Below, one piece after another: positions 50,141-58,925 of a stretch of DNA of 64,000 nt. The DNA is from Pararhodobacter marinus. Lineage in GTDB: Bacteria; Pseudomonadota; Alphaproteobacteria; Rhodobacterales; Rhodobacteraceae. Each line of letters starts with the position of its first letter. Position 1 is the stretch's first letter. The stretch lies in NCBI RefSeq assembly GCF_003122215.1, contig NZ_QEYD01000018.1:1-64000 (forward strand). The letters are read 5' to 3'. The notes under the pieces were generated by a model. The model did not search any database. It saw only the letters and a program-made list of their open reading frames with translations, and was not told where the DNA came from. A program made the translations under genes and the position numbers.

Positions 50141-52213
50141 TCAGCGCCGCGCCTCGCGGATCCACGCGCCGAGGATGAAGCTGGCGCCCAGCAGGAGCCA
50201 CGCCCAGGCGGGCAGCATCGGCGTGAGCCGCAGATCGGTCGTGACGTAGGCGTTGCGCGGGGTGATCCCCAGCCAGCCGCGCCCGAAGGCCTGCCGCCCG
50301 GCATCGACCGCGCGCAAGGCGGGAAGACCCGCGGCGACCGGGGCAATACCGCCGCGCGTGGCCTCGATCAGCGCGCCGAGCGGCGCGGGATCAGCAACGA
50401 CGCGTTCGTATTCGCGCGGATTGGCGGTGCCCAGCACGGCCACGGTGTCGAGATCGGCCGATTGCAGCCGGTAGAGCCCCGGTTCGTCACCCTGCCAGTC
50501 GGCGGTGAAGCGACCCGGCGCCGTTTCTTCGAGCGGGATCTCGACGCGGCTGTCATCGGGGCGCGTGATCGTCACCGAATGCGGCCCGTCCGAGAGCGAG
50601 CGGCGGGTGATCTGCAGGGTCAGGCCCTGCGCCTCGGCCACCAGCGCCTCTTCCTCCAGTTCGGGCTCGCGCATCATCCAATGGGCGAGGCGGCGCAGCA
50701 ATTCGGCCTGGGGACCGCCCCCTTCGAAGCCGCGATCCCACAGCCATGCCTGATCCGAGGCGAGCATCGCCACCCGCCCCTCGCCCGCGCGGTCGAGCAC
50801 CAGAAGCGGGCGGTCGCCCGCGCCGTCCATCACCACCTGGCCCGAGCCCGGGATCAGCTCGATCTGGCGCAGCCAGCGGCCCCAGCCGGGCGCCTCGCCC
50901 TCGGCCTCGGGCGGAAAATCGGCGTCGAGCCCGGCGGTGACCGGGTGGCGCTGGCCCAGATCCGACAGGCGCGGCGTGAAGGGCTGCTCGAAGACCCGCG
51001 CGGTGGGTTCGGCGGGCAGGATGCGGCCCAGGGGCGAGTGGTAGATGCTTTCGGCCGAGGCCAGTTCCGGCCCCCCCGCGACCAAGAGCGCGCCCCCCTC
51101 GGTCACGTAACGCTGGATATTGCTGAAATACGAGGTCGGCAGGATCCCCCGGCGGCGGTAGCGGTCGAAGATGATGAGGTCGAATTCGTCGATCTTCTCG
51201 ACGAAAAGCTCGCGCGTCGGGAAGGCGATGAGAGAAAGCTCGTTGACCGGCACACCGTCCTGACGATCCGGCGGGCGCAGGATGGTGAAATGCACGAGAT
51301 CCACGGACGGATCGGATTTCAGCAGGTTGCGCCAGGTGCGCTGGCCGGTATGCGGCTCACCCGAGACAAGAAGCACGCGCAGCCGGTCGCGGATGCCATT
51401 GATCTGGACCACGGCGGAATTGTTGCGGTCAGTCAGCTCGCCCGCGCCGGTGGGCAGCTCGAATCGCAGGACGTTCATGCCGCCCCGATCCAGCGTCAGG
51501 TCCAGATTCATGTCCACGCCCACGGGCGCGGTGGCATAGCGCAGGTCTTCGCCGTTCAGCGCAAAGCCCACCTGGACCGGGCGGCCCCGAATGTCCTCGG
51601 GCACGTCGCCCTCGTCCTCGATCCGCAGGGTCAGGGTCATGGTTTCGCCCAGAATGCCATAGGCCGGCGCGTTGCGCACGATCAGGCGGCGGTCCCAGTC
51701 GCCCGGCTCGCCGGTCTGCAGCAGGTGAACGGGCGCCTGTGGCGGAGCGCGCAGCGCGTCCTGCGCCAGACCGTCCGACACCACGAACACCCCCGCCAGC
51801 CGGTCGCGCGGCAGATCGGCCAGCGCGGCGTCGAGAGCGCCGTGCAGGGTCGAGCCGCCATTGTCGGGCGCATCGGGCACGGACACCACGCGCTCTTCGA
51901 CGCCCAGCCGCGCCAGTTCGGCGCCGAGCTGGTCGACCGCCGCATCGCTCTGGTCCGGTCGCCCGGCCAGCCGGTTCGAGCCGGTCTCGTCACGCAGGAT
52001 CAGCGCGATGTCGGGCAGCGGCTGGCGGTCTTCGCTTTGCAGCGACGGATTGGCCAGCGCGGCGAGGATCAGCACGAAGCCGAGAAACCGGAACGGCCAG
52101 CCCGCCAGCCCGCGCAGCACCGACACAAGCGTCACGGCCAGCGCCAGCGCGGCCAGAACGGCCAGCGGCAGCCAGCCCAGAAGCGGGTCGAAAACCACCG
52201 AGGCGCCGGTCAT
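50141..52213 (-). CDS. Large membrane protein of the MoxR/DUF58/DUF4159 cluster
   Basis: The product is 690 residues. Two N-terminal helices (LGWLPLAVLAALALAVTLVSV, GWPFRFLGFVLILAALANPS) and one C-terminal helix (LTPMLPAWAWLLLGASFILG) flank a large presumably periplasmic region. That region resembles a VWA-like fold (DIALILRDETGSNRLAG, VFVVSDGLAQDA) followed by a glutamine-amidotransferase-like domain (FDLIIFDRYRRRGILPTSYF, EGGALLVAGGPE). It overlaps the DUF4159 gene by ATGA and is the last gene of the operon. Its role is unknown; it likely forms an envelope complex with its neighbours. Confidence 0.78.
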   Translation of the reverse strand: MTGASVVFDPLLGWLPLAVLAALALAVTLVSVLRGLAGWPFRFLGFVLILAALANPSLQSEDRQPLPDIALILRDETGSNRLAGRPDQSDAAVDQLGAELARLGVEERVVSVPDAPDNGGSTLHGALDAALADLPRDRLAGVFVVSDGLAQDALRAPPQAPVHLLQTGEPGDWDRRLIVRNAPAYGILGETMTLTLRIEDEGDVPEDIRGRPVQVGFALNGEDLRYATAPVGVDMNLDLTLDRGGMNVLRFELPTGAGELTDRNNSAVVQINGIRDRLRVLLVSGEPHTGQRTWRNLLKSDPSVDLVHFTILRPPDRQDGVPVNELSLIAFPTRELFVEKIDEFDLIIFDRYRRRGILPTSYFSNIQRYVTEGGALLVAGGPELASAESIYHSPLGRILPAEPTARVFEQPFTPRLSDLGQRHPVTAGLDADFPPEAEGEAPGWGRWLRQIELIPGSGQVVMDGAGDRPLLVLDRAGEGRVAMLASDQAWLWDRGFEGGGPQAELLRRLAHWMMREPELEEEALVAEAQGLTLQITRRSLSDGPHSVTITRPDDSRVEIPLEETAPGRFTADWQGDEPGLYRLQSADLDTVAVLGTANPREYERVVADPAPLGALIEATRGGIAPVAAGLPALRAVDAGRQAFGRGWLGITPRNAYVTTDLRLTPMLPAWAWLLLGASFILGAWIREARR

Positions 52214-54978
52214 TGGCCAAGCCTTTCAAGCAATGCGGGAACATGGACCTGATCGGATTTGTAGTTCCCCGACAGCACATGCATGATCAGGTTGACGCCG
52301 AAGCGCAGCGCCAGCTCGCGCTGGCGCTCGCCCGTGGTCCCCCGCCCGACCGGCAGAAGCGGCATGCCGCTGTCATCCACTGCCCAGGCCGAGGCCCAGT
52401 CATTCGAGCCGATCACAACGGGCGTCACGCCGTCATTGAGATTGCGAAACGGCATGCCCTCGGCCTGTTCGGCATCGGCGGGCGACGCTTCGACCCAGAC
52501 GGTGCCGCCCTGATAGCGGCCGGGATAATCGCTGAGCAGATAGAAGGTGCGGGTCAGGACATGGTCGTCGGGCACGGGTTCGAGCGGCGGAATATCCAGA
52601 CCGGCGGCGATCTGCTGCAGGCGTCGGGCCTGCGCGGTGGTTCCGCCCGTCAGGCGCGCCTGCTCGGCGTCGCGCGTGTCGAACAGGATCATGCCGCCGG
52701 TGCGCAGATAGGCATTGAGCCGGGCATAGGCTTCGGTCGAGGGCAGCGGGCTTTCGGCGGTCACCGGCCAGTAGAGGAAGGGAAAGACCGACAACTCGTC
52801 GGTTTCGATATCGACCGCCATCGGCAGGCTGGGTTCCACCGACGAGCGCAGGTACAGCGCCGTCGACAGCCCGCGCAGCCCGGCCAGCGCGACATCGTCG
52901 ACCTGCGGATCGCCCGACGAGACGGCGCCCAGGACCACCGCCTCGGTCGCTTCCAGGATGCGGGTATCGACCGGCTGCGCCTCGGCGCGGGGGGCGATCA
53001 CGCCCAGCGCCAGAACCACCATCGCCGCGCGCAGAAGCCGCCCGCCCAGCGCCAGCGTGGCCAGCGAATCGAGCATCAGGACCACCGCGGCCAGCGCGAA
53101 GACATAGCCCGCCAGCGGCACTTCCTGCCGCTCGAGCCCTGTTTCCAGATTGGTCCCGACCGGCCATTGCGCGGCATTGAGCGGCGTCTGCGCGCCGGTC
53201 GCATTGACCGCCAGCCGCAACGCCGTTCCGGCGTAAAGACCCGGCGGGATGTCGGGGCCCGGCTGCGCCTCGCCGCGCAGGACGGGCGCCAGATCCTCGC
53301 CCGCGATGGCGGCGCGATCCTCGGCATCCGTCAGCAAGCCGAAGCCGTCCATCACCTCTTCGGGCTGCCAGCTTGTGCCCTGCAGCTCGCCCGCCTCGGG
53401 CACCGTGCCCCGGGTCGAGACCGACAGCCGGTCCAGCATGTCGACGAAGAGCCCCGACAACGGCAGGTTCGACCATTCGGCATTGGCGGTGACGTGGAAC
53501 AGCACCACCTGCCCCGCGCCCCGCGCCGCCCGCGTGACCAGCGGCGTGCCATCTGCCAGCGCGGCGATGGTGCGGTCGGCCAGATCGGGGCCCGGCTGCG
53601 CCAGAACCTGCGCCCGAATGCCGACATCGGCGGGAATCGGCAGGCCGGCAAAGGGCGATTCATCGGCGAAGGGCGCCAGCGTGCGCGGATCGCCCCAGCT
53701 CATCGCGCCGCCCACCGTGCGCCCGCCCGCGCGCAGCGGCACCGGCAGAAGCGGGTCCTCGGCCTGCGCAACGAAGCCCGAGGCCGAGGCCCCGGCACCC
53801 GCCATGCGCGGCCCGGCAAAACGCAGCAGCAAGCCGCCATCCTCGACCCAGTCGGACAGGTCCCGCGTTTCGCCCTCGGTCATCGCGGGCATGTCGGCCA
53901 GCACGATCACGTCGGGCCCGGCGAGCAGAAGATCGTCGATCGACACGCTTTCGATCAGATCGGCGCTCGGTTCGAGCGCCTGGCGCAGGTAATGCAGCGG
54001 CGACAGCAGGGCGAGCGATTCATTCCCCTCGCGCACCGCCAGCAGCCCCACCTTGCGCCGGCGCAGGCTGTCATCGGCGATGCTGACCGCGCCCGCGCCG
54101 CGCAGCCCTTCGACCTGGAAGCGGGTGATGCGGTTGCGCAATTCGGGCGGCAGGTCGAAGCTGGCCTCGGCACTGGTCGCGCCCGCCTCGAAGCTCAGCG
54201 GCGCGCGGGCAAGGTCGCGCTGCGCGCCCGCCGGGTCGCGGCCCACGGCCAGCAGCGTCAGCGCCTGGGCCGGGCCGCCGGTGCGGCGCGCGGTGACATG
54301 CACGCCCTCGCCGTCAAAGGTCGCAGGGGCCAGCGCGATCACCGGCGTTTCGGGCTCGAAGACCTGAACCGGGCCGGTCTGCGACAAGGCAGCCAGCAGC
54401 GCGGCCCGCCCGTCGCGGGCCAGACCGTCGCTGAACCACAGGGTTTCGGCCCCCTCGGGCAGGTCCGCCACCCAGTCGGGGAGGTCCGCCTCCGGCGACC
54501 AGGGACGCGGCGTCACGCCGGGCAGACGCTCGCGCCAATGCTCGGCCGCGCGGAAGTCCAGCGCGCCCACGGGCGGATCGGTCAGCGTGACCACCGCCAC
54601 CGGACGCCCGGCGCGCTGCGCCTCGTCCAGGGCCTGCGTCGCCCGCTCGATCCGGCGCGGCCAGTCGCGCGCGCTGGCCCAGCTGGCATCCATCACCACG
54701 ACCAGCGGCCCCTGCCCCGGCAAGGCGCGGGTCGGGTTCAGCACCGGCCCCGCCAGCGCCACGATCAGCGCGCCCAGCGCGGCGATGCGGATCAGCAGCA
54801 GCCACCACGGCGTCCGCTGGCTTTCGGGATCGCGGTCCTTCAGACCCAGCAGCAGCGCGATGCCGGGAAAGCGGCGACGCACTGGCGCGGGCGGCACGGC
54901 GCGCAGAAGCCACCACAGGATCGGCAGCGCCAGCAGCGCCCAGAGCAGCACGGGCGCAGAGAAGCCCAGAGCGTTCAT
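52210..54978 (-). CDS. BatA-like N-terminal / DUF4159 C-terminal membrane protein
   Basis: The product is 922 residues from the ATG at 54978. Two N-terminal helices (PVLLWALLALPILWWLL and LLLIRIAALGALIVALAGPV) match the BatA/aerotolerance-regulator leader. A VWA-like stretch (VVMDASWASARDWPRRIERA) and a glutamine-amidotransferase-like middle (IVLADMPAMTEGETRDLSDW) follow, then helices near 630-670. The C-terminal 210 residues form DUF4159 (YLRTGGMILFDTRDAEQA, RTFYLLSDYPGRY, GVNLIMHVLSGNYKSDQVHV). Overlaps of 4 nt on both sides show a tightly coupled operon moxR-DUF58-DUF4159-690 aa. Confidence 0.85.
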   Translation of the reverse strand: MNALGFSAPVLLWALLALPILWWLLRAVPPAPVRRRFPGIALLLGLKDRDPESQRTPWWLLLIRIAALGALIVALAGPVLNPTRALPGQGPLVVVMDASWASARDWPRRIERATQALDEAQRAGRPVAVVTLTDPPVGALDFRAAEHWRERLPGVTPRPWSPEADLPDWVADLPEGAETLWFSDGLARDGRAALLAALSQTGPVQVFEPETPVIALAPATFDGEGVHVTARRTGGPAQALTLLAVGRDPAGAQRDLARAPLSFEAGATSAEASFDLPPELRNRITRFQVEGLRGAGAVSIADDSLRRRKVGLLAVREGNESLALLSPLHYLRQALEPSADLIESVSIDDLLLAGPDVIVLADMPAMTEGETRDLSDWVEDGGLLLRFAGPRMAGAGASASGFVAQAEDPLLPVPLRAGGRTVGGAMSWGDPRTLAPFADESPFAGLPIPADVGIRAQVLAQPGPDLADRTIAALADGTPLVTRAARGAGQVVLFHVTANAEWSNLPLSGLFVDMLDRLSVSTRGTVPEAGELQGTSWQPEEVMDGFGLLTDAEDRAAIAGEDLAPVLRGEAQPGPDIPPGLYAGTALRLAVNATGAQTPLNAAQWPVGTNLETGLERQEVPLAGYVFALAAVVLMLDSLATLALGGRLLRAAMVVLALGVIAPRAEAQPVDTRILEATEAVVLGAVSSGDPQVDDVALAGLRGLSTALYLRSSVEPSLPMAVDIETDELSVFPFLYWPVTAESPLPSTEAYARLNAYLRTGGMILFDTRDAEQARLTGGTTAQARRLQQIAAGLDIPPLEPVPDDHVLTRTFYLLSDYPGRYQGGTVWVEASPADAEQAEGMPFRNLNDGVTPVVIGSNDWASAWAVDDSGMPLLPVGRGTTGERQRELALRFGVNLIMHVLSGNYKSDQVHVPALLERLGQ

Positions 54979-55871
54979 CGCCGCCCTCCGCCCAGCGCCT
55001 GATAGAGCCACAGCAGCCCTTCCGAGGCCGGGCGATCCGTATGCAGCGTCGTCGCGTGCCAGCCCGATTGCCGCGCCAGCGCCTGCAAGCGGTCCTTGCG
55101 CTGCGCCAGCCGCTCCAGGTAGGCGGCTTTCAGGTCGCCCGCGCGCAATGTCTCGAAAGCCATATGCCCCGACATGCTTTCAAACCGGGTGCGACCGTCG
55201 AAGGGAAAGCCCTCTTCCACCGGGTCCAGCACCTGCACCAGAATCCCGCGCATCGTGCGCGCGGCAGCCAGCGCCAGCGCCTGCTCGATCGGGTCGAGCG
55301 CGCCCAGAAAATCCGAGAAAATCACCACATGCCCGCCGGTCGGCGCGGTATGCAGGTCGATGGCGCCATGCTCGGCCCCGGCGCCCGGCTCTTCGGCCAG
55401 GGCCACGGCCAGCGCATTGGCCTGCGCGCGGCCCGCGCGGGGGGGCATGTCGGCCTCGGCCAGCCCCACGCGCTCACCGCCGCGCAGCAAGGCAAGACCC
55501 AGCGCCATCGCCAGAAGACGCGCGCGGCGCGACTTGGTCTCGCGCCCGTCATCGCCCGTGAAATTCATCGCGGCGCCGCTATCGACCCACAGGCTCACGG
55601 CCCGCGCAGCCTGCCATTCGGTTTCGCGCAGATAAACATCATCGCCACGCGCCGAGCGGCGCCAGTCGATGCGGGTGATCCCGTCGCCGGGGCTCAGCGG
55701 GCGGAATTGCCAGAACTCGGCCCCCGAGCCTGCACGCCGGCGACCATGCGCGCCGGGCAGGACCGAGCTTGCCAGATGATCGGCGGCGACCAGAAGCGGG
55801 GGCAACCCGCCCGACAGCGCCTCGCCCGAGCGCCTGAGATCTGCACCGCCATGGGATGCGGGTGGTGTCAC
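54975..55871 (-). CDS. DUF58 domain protein
   Basis: The product is 298 residues. FRPLSPGDGITRIDWRRSAR followed by GDDVYLRETEW is the DUF58 core signature, and a VWA-like half contains VSLWVDSGAAMNF and HVVIFSDFLGALDP. It usually works with a MoxR ATPase encoded next door, as here (4-nt overlap with both neighbours). The complex probably remodels or inserts cofactors into envelope proteins, as known for MoxR-VWA pairs. Confidence 0.92.
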   Translation of the reverse strand: MTPPASHGGADLRRSGEALSGGLPPLLVAADHLASSVLPGAHGRRRAGSGAEFWQFRPLSPGDGITRIDWRRSARGDDVYLRETEWQAARAVSLWVDSGAAMNFTGDDGRETKSRRARLLAMALGLALLRGGERVGLAEADMPPRAGRAQANALAVALAEEPGAGAEHGAIDLHTAPTGGHVVIFSDFLGALDPIEQALALAAARTMRGILVQVLDPVEEGFPFDGRTRFESMSGHMAFETLRAGDLKAAYLERLAQRKDRLQALARQSGWHATTLHTDRPASEGLLWLYQALGGGRR

Positions 55872-56872
55872 GCAGCCACCTCGAGCGTGCCGGTGACACG
55901 GCCCGCGATCCGGTCGATCACGCCGCCCAGCGATTCGCCGCGCGCCCGGGCGGCAAAGGACAGCGCCATCCGGTGAATGAGCACCGGACGCGCCAGCGCG
56001 GCGACATCCTCGGCCGACGGGGCCAGGCGGCCCTGCAGCAGGGCCCGCGCGCGGACCGCCAGCATCAGCGCCTGAGCCGCGCGCGGACCCGGACCCCAGG
56101 CGAGGCTGTCGCCCAGCGAGGCATCTGCTTCGGGCGTGCCCGGACGGCAGGCGCGGACCAGCGCAAGGATCGTGTCGACCACGCTGTCGCCCACCGGCAT
56201 CCGGCGGATCAGCGTCTGCGCCTCGATCAGTTCGGCGGCGGTGAAGATTTCGGTGACGGCGGCATCCTCGGTCCCGGTGGTCGCCATCAGGATCGCGCGC
56301 TCGGTATCGAGATCGGGATATTCGACGTCGATCTGCACCAGGAAACGGTCGAGCTGCGCTTCGGGCAGCGGATAGGTGCCCTCTTGCTCGATCGGGTTCT
56401 GCGTGGCCAGAACGTGGAACGGCGCGCCCAGCTTGCGGTGCTGACCGGCAATCGTGACCTCGCGCTCCTGCATCGCCTGCAGAAGGGCCGACTGGGTCCG
56501 GGGCGAGGCGCGGTTGATCTCGTCGGCCATCAGAAGCTGGCAGAAGACCGGCCCTTCGATGAAGCGGAAGGCGCGGCGCCCGTCCTCGGCGGTATCGAGA
56601 ACCTCGGAGCCCAGGATATCGGCGGGCATCAGGTCGGGCGTGAACTGCACGCGGTTCGATTGCAGGCCCATCACCACGGCCAGCGTATCGACAAGCCGCG
56701 TCTTGCCCAGCCCCGGCAGACCCACCAGAAGCGCGTGTCCGCCCGACAGAAGCGCCGTCAGCGACAGGTCCACGACCGTCTCCTGACCGATGAAGCGCGG
56801 GGCGATGGCCGCGCGCGCCTGAGCAAGGCGTTCGCCAAGGGCCTCGATGGCAGGGACCAACGTATCGCTCAT
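55868..56872 (-). CDS. MoxR-family AAA+ ATPase
   Basis: The product is 334 residues. Walker A is GLPGLGKT at 51-58 and Walker B is LLMADEINRASPRTQ. The sensor region is VLATQNPIEQEGTYPLPEAQ, followed by DRF, the arginine finger. It is a chaperone-like ATPase driving the DUF58/DUF4159 proteins encoded downstream. The start at 56872 has GGAGGA 8 nt upstream. It is divergent from the DUF1285 gene with an 84-nt shared promoter region. Confidence 0.94.
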   Translation of the reverse strand: MSDTLVPAIEALGERLAQARAAIAPRFIGQETVVDLSLTALLSGGHALLVGLPGLGKTRLVDTLAVVMGLQSNRVQFTPDLMPADILGSEVLDTAEDGRRAFRFIEGPVFCQLLMADEINRASPRTQSALLQAMQEREVTIAGQHRKLGAPFHVLATQNPIEQEGTYPLPEAQLDRFLVQIDVEYPDLDTERAILMATTGTEDAAVTEIFTAAELIEAQTLIRRMPVGDSVVDTILALVRACRPGTPEADASLGDSLAWGPGPRAAQALMLAVRARALLQGRLAPSAEDVAALARPVLIHRMALSFAARARGESLGGVIDRIAGRVTGTLEVAA

Positions 56873-56956
56873 GCGGACATTCCTCCGGGTCGTGACCTTC
56901 GTACTGGGCAAGTTATATGGAAGGGTACGCGATAGGCCCAGACCAAGTTGGATAAA

Positions 56957-57547
56957 ATGACGGCGCCACAAGACAATGTGACACCCAGCGCGGAGGGATT
57001 GGCTGCCTCGGCGCAAAAGGCCAGCAAAAAGGGCGGTTTGCCGCCCGTGCACCTGTGGGACCCGCCCTTTTGCGGCGATCTGGACATGCGCATCGCGCGC
57101 GACGGGACGTGGTTCTACCTTGGCACCCCCATCGGGCGCCCGGCGCTGGTGCGGCTGTTCTCGACCATCCTGAAGCGGGAGGACGGGAAATATTTCCTTG
57201 TCACCCCGGTCGAGAAAGTGGGCATCACCGTCGAGGACGCGCCCTTCGTCGCGGTGGATTTCACCGCCAGGGGCGAGGGTGAGGCGCAGGTCCTGCGCTT
57301 CGAGACCAATGTCGGCGATCATGCCGAAGCCGGGGCGGATCACCCGATCCGGGTTGTGCGCGATCCCGAGACGGGCGAGCCCTCGCCCTATGTGATGATC
57401 CGCGCGGGGCTGGAGGCGCTGATCGACCGCAAGAGCTTTTACCGGCTGGTCGAACTGGGCGTGCATCACCCGCATGAGGGCGTGTCGTGGTTCGGCCTTT
57501 GGTCGGGCGGCGTGTTCTTCCCGGTGATTCCGTCGGACAAGCTGTAA
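56957..57547 (+). CDS. DUF1285 family protein
   Basis: The product is 196 residues. VHLWDPPFCGDLDMRIARDG, TWFYLGTPIGRPALVRLFST and YFLVTPVEKVGITVEDAPFV are the DUF1285 signature. The two halves resemble small beta domains. It is cytoplasmic with unknown function. It is divergent from the MoxR operon, an arrangement common in alphaproteobacteria. The ATG at 56957 is preferred; a TTG at 56948 would add three residues. Confidence 0.88.
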   Translation: MTAPQDNVTPSAEGLAASAQKASKKGGLPPVHLWDPPFCGDLDMRIARDGTWFYLGTPIGRPALVRLFSTILKREDGKYFLVTPVEKVGITVEDAPFVAVDFTARGEGEAQVLRFETNVGDHAEAGADHPIRVVRDPETGEPSPYVMIRAGLEALIDRKSFYRLVELGVHHPHEGVSWFGLWSGGVFFPVIPSDKL

Positions 57548-57588
57548 GGCCGGGTTTGCGCGGCGGAGCGCCGTTGTGCTGATGGCAA

Positions 57589-57720
57589 AAGCGAGGGGGC
57601 TCCGCGCCCCCCCCTTCTGATGGCAAAGGCGAGGGGGCTGCGCGCCCCCTCGCGCTCCCTGCGCCAAGGGGGGCTGTCTGCCCCCCTTGGATCCCCCCGA
57701 GGATATTTGTGGAACAAAGA
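57589..57720 (-). repeat. Dispersed intergenic repeat, composite copy G
   Basis: Two TGATGGCAAA-GCGAGGGGGCT units (about 57579 and 57619) and a GCGAGGGGGC/GCCCCCTCGC hairpin precede an 11-bp perfect hairpin CCAAGGGGGGC/GCCCCCCTTGG (57664-57690). The core CCCCCGAGGATATTTGTGGA plus ACAAAGA follows. It is the longest copy in the window, with an internal duplication. Confidence 0.8.
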
Positions 57721-57785
57721 TGGGGGATTGCCGCGCGGGGAACGGTCGTGCAGACCCGGGCGCATGGTTTTCAGGAGAGGGTCGG

Positions 57786-58922
57786 ATGACCGCTTCGCCG
57801 CAACGCGCGCGTCTGGCCGTCTCGGCCATGTTTTTCGTCAACGGGCTGATGCTGGGAAGCTGGGCCGCGCGCGTGCCCGCTTTCGTCGAGCGATTCGATC
57901 TGGGACCCGCGCTTTTGGGCCAGTTGCTGCTGTGCCTGGCGGGCGGGGCGATCCTGTCCTTTCCGCTGGCGGGACGGCTGAGCGATGCCATCGGCGCGGC
58001 GCGGGCGACGCGGTGGCTGGCGCTTTACCATGTGTTGACCCTGCCGCTTCTGACGCTTGCGCCCTCGCCCTTGTGGCTGGCCGGGGCGCTGGTTCTGTTC
58101 GGCGCGGGCCATGGGGCGATGGACGTGGCGATGAACGGCTGGGGCGCCGAGGTCGAGCGCGCCTTGCGTCGCCCGGCGATGTCGGCCTTTCACGCGATGT
58201 GGAGCCTGGGGGCGGGAACCGGCGCGCTTCTGGGCGTCGTGGCGGTGCGCGCGGGGCTGGCGCCGGGCGGGCATTTCCTGGCCGTGGCGCTGGTCTTCGG
58301 CGCGCTGGGGCTGGCGCTGGCGCGGATCGGCTGGGAATCGCGGCGCGGCGGAGCGGCGGGGCCCGGTTTCGCGCTGCCCTCGGGGGCGCTGATCCTGGCC
58401 GGGCTTGCCGCCTTCTGCGCCTCGATCGGCGAGGGGGCGATGGCGGATTGGTCGGCGGTCTTCCTGATCGACGTGGCGCGCACGAGCGAGGCGCAGGCGG
58501 CGCTGGGTTACGGCGTCTATTCGGTCGCGATGTTCACCGCGCGGCTGAGCGCGCATCACGCCATTGCGCGGCTGGGCGCGGTGACGACCGCGCGGCTTGC
58601 GGGACTGCTGGCCTTTGCCGGGCTCTGCGTGGCGTTGCTGGGCCAGACGCTGACCGCCGGGCTGGTGGGATTCGCGCTGCTGGGGCTGGGCTATTCGGTG
58701 GTGATGCCGCTGGCCTTCAGCCGCGCCGCGAACGATCCCGAGACGCCGCAGGGCCGCGCCATCGCCGGCGTTGCCACGCTGGGCTATGGCGGCATGGTCG
58801 CGGGCCCGGCACTGATCGGCGGCATCGCGCATCTGGCCGGGCTGACCACGGCCTTCTGGCTGATCGCGCTGCTGGCTCTGGGCATCACCGCGCTGGCGGG
58901 GGCGCTGAAACCCGCGACCTGA
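57786..58922 (+). CDS. Major facilitator superfamily transporter
   Basis: The product is 378 residues with about 12 membrane segments. FFVNGLMLGSWAARVPAFVE is typical of a sugar/proton or drug MFS subgroup; GHGAMDVAMNGWGAEVERAL is the mid-half signature and GYSVVMPLAFSRAAND lies near the end. The substrate is unknown. GGAGAGGG precedes the ATG at 57786; the longer frame runs through repeat copy G and is spurious. It converges on the ABC ATPase gene with 3 nt between stops. Confidence 0.88.
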   Translation: MTASPQRARLAVSAMFFVNGLMLGSWAARVPAFVERFDLGPALLGQLLLCLAGGAILSFPLAGRLSDAIGAARATRWLALYHVLTLPLLTLAPSPLWLAGALVLFGAGHGAMDVAMNGWGAEVERALRRPAMSAFHAMWSLGAGTGALLGVVAVRAGLAPGGHFLAVALVFGALGLALARIGWESRRGGAAGPGFALPSGALILAGLAAFCASIGEGAMADWSAVFLIDVARTSEAQAALGYGVYSVAMFTARLSAHHAIARLGAVTTARLAGLLAFAGLCVALLGQTLTAGLVGFALLGLGYSVVMPLAFSRAANDPETPQGRAIAGVATLGYGGMVAGPALIGGIAHLAGLTTAFWLIALLALGITALAGALKPAT

Positions 58923-58925
58923 GTC

